From: Phoronis pallida
Taxonomy: Eukaryota > Phoronida > Phoronidae
DNA: 17,219 bases
Direction: 5' to 3'
NCBI GenBank assembly: GCA_028565715.1
Contig: JAOXYC010199795.1
Location: 1-17,219, forward strand
Positions 1 to 8,100 of the stretch are shown piece by piece. Positions within the stretch are counted from its first letter, which is position 1. The number at the start of each line of letters is the position of its first letter. The position numbers and the translations under genes were made by a program. The notes beneath the pieces were generated by a model, which saw nothing but the letters and a program-made list of their open reading frames with translations, did no database searches and was not told where the DNA came from.

Positions 1-906
1 GAACGTCGTAGATTCCGAGTGCCACGTAAAACACGCAAGTTCCGTAGTCTATACCGAGAACTACTGTACCTCTCATTCACAGCATGTGGCAGGGAGAACA
101 TTGATCATGGTAAGTGCATTTTATACGTTTAAATAGTACGTTTTTTGCATGCGGTTGTGTGAGACACCTAGCGGCAAAAAACAGAACTCAAAGAATCGAA
201 CCGAATCGAAATGGCGGACGGAGAAATTGATAATCCTGAATTTACAATTTATTAATCAATTTCGGTTCGGTTTGGTGAACTTTCGCACCCTTACTGACAC
301 CCCCGAGGCAGAAGATATGGATGTCATCACAGAACCCACGTTTAAATGTCAGCTCTGAGATCATGACTCCTTCAGATTGTTTAGTCACTGATGGCAGCCT
401 AATTATTGGAATCGTTACCGTTGTCATAGCAAAAAGTGTTCCTGACCCAACAAATTCTTTTTGAAAGTATCAAAGGTGCATCTATAGTAACGAGTGTTGA
501 AATTAATATGTCAAAAGTGCGCCTATATCCGTAGCGCCCGCAGTTAACATGGGCCTAATCGCGGAACCTTTAGGCCATGTTTTTGCGCCTATTTTGTGGG
601 AATGTGAATTCACAAATTTTGAGAGCAAAATTATTTCGCATATAGGCGCAATTGCGCTCAATTGCAGGGCTATACGGTAATATTATTATTAAAGTCAACA
701 GTTTTAAACTCTATGGGCTCCAGTTACTAACACATGTAATTCCGTAATGCCATTTATTTTATGTTTTAGATGCATTCGATAGAGAGTATAAGCTTGCATT
801 CCGTCGCCTTAATCCCAGACAGATCGGTCGACTTCAGCAAAATGATCGGCCCCCCAATGCTGCTGTGGTCTGGTGTAGAAAAGTGTTTGGTGATCTTGAG
901 CTATAG
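1..906 (+). CDS. 3' end of an unidentified gene (two last coding exons)
   Basis: Coding exon 1..109 ends at a good donor (G|GTAAGT, intron from 110) and joins 770..906, which follows the acceptor TTATGTTTTAG. The split codon g|at gives Asp and the frame then runs to TAG at 904-906. The joined C-terminus is 81 residues, basic and rich in Arg and Tyr. It starts [14 protein letters not shown], has [10 protein letters not shown] in the middle, and ends [11 protein letters not shown]. Phase agreement across the intron and a clean stop support real coding. I do not recognise the family and see no catalytic motif; the Arg/Lys-rich start could contact nucleic acid, but that is a guess. The N-terminal part lies left of the window. 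The gene converges on the SKI3 orthologue. The first plus-strand AATAAA I noticed downstream is at 2841, so the 3' end is uncertain. Confidence 0.7.
110..769 (+). other. Intron of the unidentified gene
   Basis: Bounded by GTAAGT at 110 and TTTTAG ending at 769. It holds a short inverted repeat, TGCGCCTATAT at about 517-527 against ATATAGGCGCA at about 641-651, possibly a worn mobile-element remnant. Small open frames at 149-358 and 242-427 show no protein-like signal. Confidence 0.6.
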
Positions 907-996
907 TCATTGGTTGAAGAACAAAACATGTTTATATGACATCATTCTGTATTCTCTTAATTTAATCTGCAAAATGGGCACTCTTGGCACTTAAAG

Positions 997-1503
997 ATAA
1001 AGGCAAGAATTTCTAGATGTTCTTTAGAATGGTCGGTCATGTTTTCATTATGATATAAAAACAAGTTTAGCAACAAAAAATCACATATTAAAAACATTTC
1101 ATGCAAAAATCCTTATTAATTTATAAATTTCACCGGAACTTGTGACGTCATCGATTTGTAATTCGTAGCTTAACATCACCTTTTTTCAAGTAATTTCAAA
1201 ATTCCAGTTGTACACATATCATCTCACTGCAACTTCATTTGTTCCAAAATGTATCTTTTCTTCATTAATATCAAGATTTAATGGAACACATGAACTAACA
1301 TAGTATCAAACTTAGTTTTTATATCATAATGAAAACTTTACCGACCATTCTAAAGAACATCTACAAACGACGAAACAGTCCAAACTAAAGTACCAGCTTA
1401 TAAGGGATCCACTTATAGGATTCAAATTGAAGATGATTATAACAAAAAAGTGAAGTGAAACTCAGTAAAACGGTTAAAAATTTCTAGAAATTCTTGCCTA
1501 TAG
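997..1503. mobile_element. MITE-like inverted-repeat element, one arm interrupted
   Basis: The left arm (about 1001-1069) contains AGGCAAGAATTTCTAGA followed by TGTTCTTTAGAATGG. The reverse complement of the inner part recurs at 1308-1362, and that of the outer part at about 1483-1500, so about 120 bp seem inserted in (or deleted from) one arm. The element is flanked on both sides by CTTAAAG (990-996 and 1504-1510), a candidate 7-bp target-site duplication. The near-palindromic form of that heptamer means it could instead be part of the terminal repeat. There is no coding capacity, so it would be non-autonomous. A diverged relative lies at about 8690-8985. Confidence 0.65.
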
Positions 1504-2035
1504 CTTAAAGGTAAAATTGCTGAGAGGATGCCTTCATGTACTCCAGTTAAAGTCAGCTGAATCCAAACGAAATGTCTCCCTGGCTTCATAACAGTATGTG
1601 GTATGTCATTGCTTGGTTTATATTAACTTATTAAATGGACAAAAAAATTGCTCAATTATGTCAAGGACTCTTTAAAGCTACTGTTACTGTCCCTGCGAAA
1701 TGTTTACGAATCCTTTGTTGAACACAATTTACTTGCATCGGAGTCAAAAAATCTGCAAAGGGGGGATACAAGAGCTTTTGTGTCTGATTGTAACCTACTC
1801 TTAAGAGTAGGTTTGACTTTTATCAGATAAAAAGCTCTGAAATCACACCTTACATTTGTTTGACTTAGATTCAAGTAAGTTATGTTGAACAAAGAACTCA
1901 TACACAATCTTTCTAGTTGATTTGCATTTTTACGACGGCTTTTAACGCAGGGAGAAAATCTTTAACAAATGTTGGTGCTTATAATGGAGTAAATAATCTT
2001 GTGACCAAATTGTATTATTACAGTGGAATGCATAA

Positions 2036-2364
2036 CAATAGCAAAGTTCTGAATTAGCTTCACTCTAGTGAAAGGAGACGCAAATGCGCGGTCACTTTTG
2101 AAAGTTGTCTGTTTATGTGGACAAACTATGGTGGTAGGTAACTTGTGGAATGATATTCCTTTCATCCACAAATACTTCACCAAGTTCTATAACTTCCCGG
2201 TGTGGGCACAGCAGTGATAGTTGGCTTGCATTTAGGCCCGACGCCGAAAAACTTCCCTTTCACCTTTCAATTACACAATCTAGAGGGCGCCACTATTTGA
2301 CCACACATTTCAAAAGTGGACGTACATTCGCTAGAGTGAAGCTTATCCAGAAGTATGCTATTGA
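2036..2364. mobile_element. Foldback / MITE-like inverted repeat
   Basis: The left arm near 2036-2073 (CAATAGCA, then AGCTTCACTCTAG and GAA) matches the reverse complement of 2328-2364 with a few substitutions. A second paired block, CACTTTTGAAA, follows inside (left about 2093-2103, right about 2309-2319). The arms yield similar short peptides on opposite strands (RVKLIQ), which is a by-product of the inversion and not evidence for a gene. The centre shows no recognisable coding. Confidence 0.5.
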
Positions 2365-2412
2365 TACTGATGTAGTCGCATGAATGTTCATATCCGACTC
2401 TGTAAAGTTGAG

Positions 2413-2658
2413 TATCAATGGTAGTTATCTTTAATCAGAGTCCAGTGTTGTTGAGCATGAAGAGCTTTCGTGACCATCCCGAAATAAGAAATCATGGTTA
2501 TGAACTTCCTGCTGACTCAAGGTCAGTAGAACGCTAGGTGTCACACCTAGTCACGTGGGCTGAGTACGAACCGACGAAGTGACCGCGGCGGTGGTCACAA
2601 AAGCTCTTCATGCTCAACAAAACTGGACTCTGATAACTAAAGGTAACTACCATTGATA
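2413..2658. mobile_element. Foldback element with ~65-bp arms
   Basis: Arm 2413-2476 (TATCAATGGTAGTTA, TCAGAGTCCAGT, TTGTTGAGCATGAAGAGCTT, TGACCA) pairs with 2592-2658 as its reverse complement, with a handful of mismatches and a 3-bp length difference. The loop is about 115 bp and GC-richer than its surroundings. The outer ends of this and the preceding element share TTGATAYTGATGTAG (near 2361 and 2653), so the two may be nested or related. No open frame is apparent. Confidence 0.6.
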
Positions 2659-3038
2659 TTGATGTAGTTTAACTTTGCATTATTGACCATTCAGGAACAA
2701 TGTTTTTGGTGTAAATGTATAATGTGGAACGTTACTAATGCTGTAAATATCTCCTATATCTCATAGTCCCACAAATGAGTGCAATTGAATACCATTGGAT
2801 AGATGTTTTATGTTTATAAAATGAAGAATGTTAATCTTAGAATAAACATTTTCTTTGATAATAGCTTTATTTGGAGTGTTTATTTGTTATGTTCTTTTTT
2901 TGAAATTTTCCAGCTGTATATAAAGTTTTCCTCAGATTATTTTAATGACTGTTTAGACGGTGAGTTCCCTGTTTTACATGCGTCGGGACAGTGAAGTCAT
3001 CACAGTAATCTACCTAGTATATTAAACGCTAAGATGAA

Positions 3039-3058
3039 CTGTTTGTTTAAACAAACAG
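3039..3058. repeat. 20-bp perfect palindrome
   Basis: CTGTTTGTTTAAACAAACAG reads the same on both strands with no spacer. The symmetry stops at its ends, since an A flanks each side. It could extrude as a cruciform or bind a dimeric protein; nothing here decides. Confidence 0.8.
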
Positions 3059-3290
3059 ATGTACAGGGAGTGTAGATTGGCTTCCTATGATAGGGCTTCC
3101 TGATTTTGCCAGCATGTTGTTACTTGTCACCTGTATTATTTAGCATTGATTGGTAAACCCTAGAGATGAGTGTTAATGATATATAAGTGTGGCTCAGTGC
3201 AGTATTTACTTAGGAATCCTGAAGCTACGTATTAAGTCAAACTGGGTGAATAATCTGTCAAAACATGTTTTAAATTGAACTGTAGATTTC

Positions 3291-3310
3291 TAGGTTCAAA
3301 TCCCCTTCAG
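3291..3310 (+). repeat. Possible tRNA-derived SINE remnant (B-box only)
   Basis: GGTTCAAATCC at 3293-3303 fits the Pol III B-box. The stretch CTAGGTTC..CTTCAG matches the 3' half of the tRNA-like sequence at 9471-9543, so both may come from one SINE family. No convincing A-box precedes it. Confidence 0.25.
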
Positions 3311-3334
3311 GTCATAATGCTAATTCATTGTCAT

Positions 3335-3804
3335 TTAAGATGCATAAGCCTTATTCACAATCATAAAAACAAATTGCAGTAAAAATCGTTTAACTTATTG
3401 TTTTACTCCTTGTAGTCTACATAGCCAACTCTTACTGACCTTGAATAACTGGGCAAACCATTATGTGTGCTCATATTAAACTCATTCCACCATGTTTACC
3501 AGCAGTCGTTTTTCTTCAGCATTGAAGATCAGCACAACCGATTTATTGCCGTATATAAAAACCTAGACATGCAGCAAATATTTTTGAAAAATTTATAAGA
3601 CAAAATGACTTTAAACAGATTGCAATTTAACTTGTGTTGGTCCAAGCATAATTATTTGAGGCACAAAAAGGCATTGAGCAATGCATTCAAATTAATTTGA
3701 GGAGCCAAAAATTATGGTGCATGCAGTTCTAAATAATACAAGTTTCAGTGACTGCATTTTTTTTAATGACTTCTATGGTCACGAATAAGGCTTATGCATT
3801 TTAA
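3335..3804. mobile_element. MITE-like element with ~30-bp terminal inverted repeats
   Basis: ATGCATAAGCCTTATTC at 3340-3356 recurs as its exact reverse complement at 3783-3799. The similarity extends on both sides (TTTAAR outward, and about 8 bp inward to 3364 / 3775), and every difference in the extension is a transition. The outer TTTAA is palindromic enough that a target duplication cannot be separated from the repeat end. The interior is AT-rich and non-coding. A third copy of this end (reverse complement) lies at 5623-5638. Confidence 0.6.
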
Positions 3805-4360
3805 ATCCATGTTTCTGTACTTTGTAGTCCACTGCGACCCAAAAATCAAACAGTAGTTACTAGTTGATCATTTCAAGTATCCTAACTGCGTAACAAAAAG
3901 ATAACTTCATCAACCTATGTTTATGTTACTGCCCAGTTTACACCACTTGACTGTATAGACAGATATCATATTTTCTTGTAAACATGTTCTGATAAAAACA
4001 CATGATTGTGTCGATATATGACAATGTCCTCTTGACTTTTGTAGTAGGGCTGTAGCAGTGACCCGAAATACCCGAGGCCCTCTCTTTCGGGCCGTTAAAC
4101 CAAGACCAGTCAGATTACTTGTTATAATCTATTTAATACACTTCGGATTTTATGGTGGTGTATAAAACCAGCTGCAGTTTAAAACTCAAGAAACCTCCAA
4201 CTAAATTTAATTTGTACTTTGGTTTCAAGGAAGGGGAAGTCTGACATTGCAACCTGCACACTCCGTTACACTGATCTCTCCATTATTTGGCAGTGAAATA
4301 CTGAATTGTTACAGCCCTCCAATCGTTGCCACAATATTCATGTGTGTTTAGTCAAACATC

Positions 4361-4366
4361 TTTATT
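4361..4366 (-). promoter_or_regulatory. Candidate poly(A) signal for the SKI3 orthologue
   Basis: TTTATT on the plus strand is AATAAA on the SKI3 strand, about 670 nt past its stop codon. It is the nearest canonical hexamer I noticed; variant hexamers closer to the stop are possible. Confidence 0.25.
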
Positions 4367-4508
4367 ACTTTGTGTCTGTGTAAGTGAATAATTATGTAAG
4401 ATTTGTTCCTAAAATGCATTTTAAAGCAAAAAGCCATTTAGTTCAATTATTGTATAAAGGTTCAGAGTCAAATGTCACTGTAAATTGCTGTAAATAGTTG
4501 TTTGAAAT

Positions 4509-4566
4509 CACTGTAACCTTCTGAGGGTTACAGTGAAGTCATTGTAATCTTCTGAGGGTTACAGTG
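4509..4566. repeat. Two tandem 31-bp hairpin repeats
   Basis: CACTGTAACC and GGTTACAGTG form a perfect 10-bp stem around a 7-base loop (TTCTGAG) at 4509-4535. A 31-bp-spaced copy at 4540-4566 keeps the right stem arm and loop, with two changes in the left arm. A trace of a third start (CATTGTA) follows. It probably lies in the SKI3 3' UTR or just beyond. Confidence 0.7.
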
Positions 4567-4926
4567 CAGTCATTGTACGGTTGGGTTAAATCAAATGTCT
4601 TTCTGTGTTGTTTTGATGTCAGTTAAAGAACTTATTAAATGTAAAATAATTAACATGTCTGTGCTTTCATGTAAAATAGACTGCTCTATTGTATGGTTTG
4701 GCTACACAATTATCATTGAATAAATCATTGAATAAATCAGTAAATACTTGAATGGTATAAAATGTATTTGAAACTTATTAACTAAATTACAATACACATG
4801 TTGATTGAAGGAATATTCCCAAGCTTTTTGATAACAAACCAGCCTCAAAAACGGTCGCCATTTCATCTTCTTATTCACGGTAAACTTCATGGCAATTCCT
4901 GCACGCAGCAAGCTAGCAAGGCCACA

Positions 4927-5013
4927 ATCCATGACAACCCTGGGGATGTGACCTTGGAGTCCTTAACTCCATTATCCATGACAACCCTGGGGATGTCACC
5001 TTGGATTCCTAAA
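4927..5013. repeat. 47-bp-period direct duplication
   Basis: ATCCATGACAACCCTGGGGA starts at 4927 and again at 4974. The copies are about 40 bp long and nearly identical (GTGACCTTGGAGTCC against GTCACCTTGGATTCC). They lie directly downstream of the SKI3 stop codon, so they would be in its 3' UTR. Confidence 0.75.
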
Positions 5014-5032
5014 CTGGCAATCGGGTCTTCTT

Positions 5033-5109
5033 TTAAGACTTCAACAGTTGTATAATCCAAGGTTTCAACTTGTCAAGATTATAACTTGAACAGCTAACCA
5101 GATGATTCA
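5033..5109 (-). CDS. TTC37: SKI3 terminal exon M with stop codon
   Basis: Acceptor CTGTATTTCTTCCAG, split codon G|TG (Val), then 24 codons (NHLVSCSSYNLDKL..QLLKS) and TAA at 5033-5035. The acceptor and phase are good. The homology is weak, so the true last exon could differ. I found no further SKI3-like coding below 5033. Confidence 0.65.
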
Positions 5110-8100
5110 CTGGAAGAAATACAGTAATTAATAGTCAAAGTAATAAATTGAAGTGAAACTTGCCTATTTAGTATTAATTGGTGTAGATTATAAACATAAA
5201 CGTTCAATAACCAAAGAATCATCACATAACTTATTTATTCCTTACTTTGAACGAGGATTATACGGCCCATAAGACTGCCGAAAACTTGAAAATTTCTTTG
5301 CTTTTTTATGCTAACTTAATAACGTGAATTGTGCGTCATTGTTAACGTCATTGATCATGCGCACTTTTAAACACGCACAAGTTAAATACATAATTTTTCA
5401 TGTTGTTTTCAACACTGACTTTGTGGTCGAGTGGATAAAGGCGCTGCACCCAAACTCTCAAAATTTAAGGTCGGAGGTTCCATTCCCACCCTGAACTCAA
5501 AACAATTTACCCGCCTTTTTGTAATTAAACGACATTATTAAAATAACTTGATTGGTTATGAAACGGCTTTATTTCGAGGAAAGTGCCAAAAGTAAGGGAT
5601 AATTATTTATTATTATTATATTGCTTATGCATCTTAAAAAGTTGACGCTGCAAAAGATGGTTGTTCATGATTTTTTCATTGTAAAATCTGTAATCCTCGA
5701 AATAGCATACTATTTAATTGCCCTTAATCTACCTGTAAGTTGAGTGGATGTTGGGAAGTCACCTGCTACTGTCCTGTCTGATTCTGATGACAACTTGTGG
5801 AGACAAGACAACAAACAACACCATAAGTCTATACAATCTATAAATGAAACCACAGCCTGGATTTTAACAACATTCAATGCAAAGTCAGTTTCGTGCAGTG
5901 AAGGGTCAGCATATGGCGGATATTTAATGAACTTATACACCATCAAGGCCTCATTAATATTGATTTTAATTCAAGTGATGAAGAAGTGTGCCACAAGTTG
6001 GTAAAGTAGTGAGAAGTGTGCCACAAGTTGGTAAAGAAGTGAGAAGTGTGCCACAAGTTGGTAAGGTAGTGAGAAGTGTGCCACAAGTTGGTTAAAGAAG
6101 TGAGAAGTGTGCCACAAGTTGGTTAAGTACTGAGAAGTGTGCCACAAGTTGGTTTAAGTAGTAAGAAGTGTGCCACAAGTTAGTAAGGCTGAGTGAGAAG
6201 TGTGCCACAAGTTGGTTAAAGAAGTGAGAAGTGTTCCACAAGTTGGTAAAGTAATGAGAAGTGTTCCACAAGTTGGTAAAGTAGTGAGAAGTGTTCCACA
6301 AGTTGGTAAAGTAGTGAGAAGTGTGCCACAAGTTGGTAAAGTAATCAGAAGTGTGCCACAAGTTGGTAAAGTAGTGAGAAGTGTGCCACAAGTTGGTAAA
6401 GTAATGAGAAGTGTGCCACAAGTTGGTAAAAGTAGTGAGAAGTGTTCCACAAGTTGGTAAAGTAGTGAGAAGTGTTCCACAAGTTGGTAAAGTAATGAGA
6501 AGTGTGCCACAAGTTGGTAAAGTGGTGAGAAGTGTGCCACGAGTTGGTAAAGTAGTGAGAAGTGTTCCACAAGTTGGTTATTCTAATGAGAAGTGTGCCA
6601 CAAGTTGGTAAAGAAATGAGACTTGTGCCACAAGTTGGTGAAGTAATGAGAAGTGTGTCACAAGTTGGTAAAGTAGTGAGAAGTGTTCCACAAGTTGGTA
6701 AAGTACTGAGAAGTGTGCCACAAGTTGGTAAAGAAATGAGACGTGTGCCACAAGTTGGTGAAGTAATGAGAAGTGTGCCACAAGTTGGTAAAGTAATGAG
6801 AAGTGTGCCACAAGTTGGTAAAGTAATGAGAAGTGTTCCACAAGTTGGTAAAGTAGTGAGAAGTGTGCCACAAGTTGGTAAAGTAGTGAGAAGTGTTCCA
6901 CAACTTGGTAAAGTAATGAGAAGTGTGCCACAAGTTGGTAAAGTAATGAGACGTGTGCCACAAGTTGGTAAAGTACTGAGAAGTGTGCCACAAGTTCGTA
7001 AAGTACTGAGAAGAGTGCCAAGAGTTGGTAAAAGTAGTGAGAAGTGTGCCACAAGTTGGTAAAGTACTGAGAAGTGTGCCACAAAACAGATTTCATGATG
7101 TTAATCAGTATGTATTGTGTGACTGAATAAATAAAGAATTGAGCTATCTATCCGATTAGAATTTTATTATAAAATGAAACTGAGTGGAAATAGTTCAAAA
7201 ATCAAGTGAGTGTCCTACCTGGATATTGGTGAATGGCCGCCTGACAAGTGATAAGAGCTTCCTTCTTGTAGCTATTACTTGTAGATGTGAGACATAGACC
7301 AACAACACTCAAACACATTGCAATCATGTCAGCCTGGTCAATAAAAACAAGTTATTACACATTGTGTGTATTAAAATATGTCTTAGCTTATTGATCAAGA
7401 CAATATGGAGAAGGACGATTTTTAATAAACAATGTTAACATTATGGAAATCAAATCACTTTTGGTTAAAAAAACCCCCCATTTTTAGGTTTACATCACTA
7501 GATGTAAACGTATTGCAATTCTTTTTTTTATTTCAAGACAATTTTTCTCTAGAAGAAGGACGTAACCTATCTTTATCCAGGTCCCATGGTCACTGCAACA
7601 ATGATATCTTGGCGCTATAATTCTATCATTAGTTTCAAAATTAAACACTAGGATCAGAAGTCAGAAAGTCAAAACAATACAATCAAACACAGGACCCCAA
7701 CCAGCCTTCAAAAGGTGTGGGTGCGAATTGACTAAAAGGGGGTAAACCTAAAAAAACAAAATCTTTTTCCAAACACTGTTTTAGGTCGGAACCGGTGTAG
7801 GCCTAACCAGGATTTGAGGCTAAGAGATGCACAACACTTAACTCCACGAGGCTAACATTTTCGAGGTGTAAATACTCAAAACATTTTCCTAAAGCATCCC
7901 GTGTGTGCTGAATTTTTTTTCATGTGTGTTTTCCACACTCGAAGAGGAGTTCAACATATATCAAGGGTGCCAGAGAATCCCCCGCACGAACTTTGAATCC
8001 ATCTCACGAACCACTCATAATTGGTTATTGCCTCTCACGAACCACCAAAGCTTTGTACTGTACTGAAGTCCTTTGTTGTTTCTGGTGGTTCGTGAGGGGG

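Larger units (their letters stand above)
907..5032. other. Intergenic region between two convergent genes
   Basis: About 4.1 kb between the TAG of the plus-strand gene and the stop of the minus-strand SKI3 orthologue. It presumably includes both 3' UTRs. Open frames are short and I found none with protein-like composition. The identifiable content is four inverted-repeat elements (997-1503, 2036-2364, 2413-2658, 3335-3804), a perfect palindrome (3039-3058), a possible SINE remnant (3291-3310), repeated hairpins (4509-4566) and a 47-bp direct duplication (4927-5013). I see nothing further in 1511-2035, 2659-3038 or 3807-4500. Confidence 0.6.

Noticed and set aside
1648-1907. Short frames on both strands near the inverted TAACCTACTCTTAAGAGTAG palindrome-like sequence
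   Set aside because: Small, AT-rich, no family resemblance. The TACTCTTAAGAGTA palindrome at about 1796-1809 is noted, but it is too short to interpret.
2150-2383. 77-residue plus-strand frame and a matching minus-strand frame at 1962-2183
   Set aside because: The shared peptide RVKLIQ comes from the inverted repeat of the foldback element; there is no other coding evidence.
4798-5055. 85-residue plus-strand frame
   Set aside because: It lies over the SKI3 terminal exon and a 47-bp duplication, and its composition does not look like a protein.
5977-7085. CRISPR array reading of the regular repeats
   Set aside because: The 30-bp units are directly contiguous with no unique spacers, and the genome is eukaryotic with introns.
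6092-7096. Long open frames on both strands encoding decapeptide repeats (VPQVGKVVRS-like and CGTLLITLPT-like)
   Set aside because: They arise because a 30-bp tandem unit is divisible by three and lacks stops in several frames. The array lies inside an intron whose flanking SKI3 exons join in phase without it.
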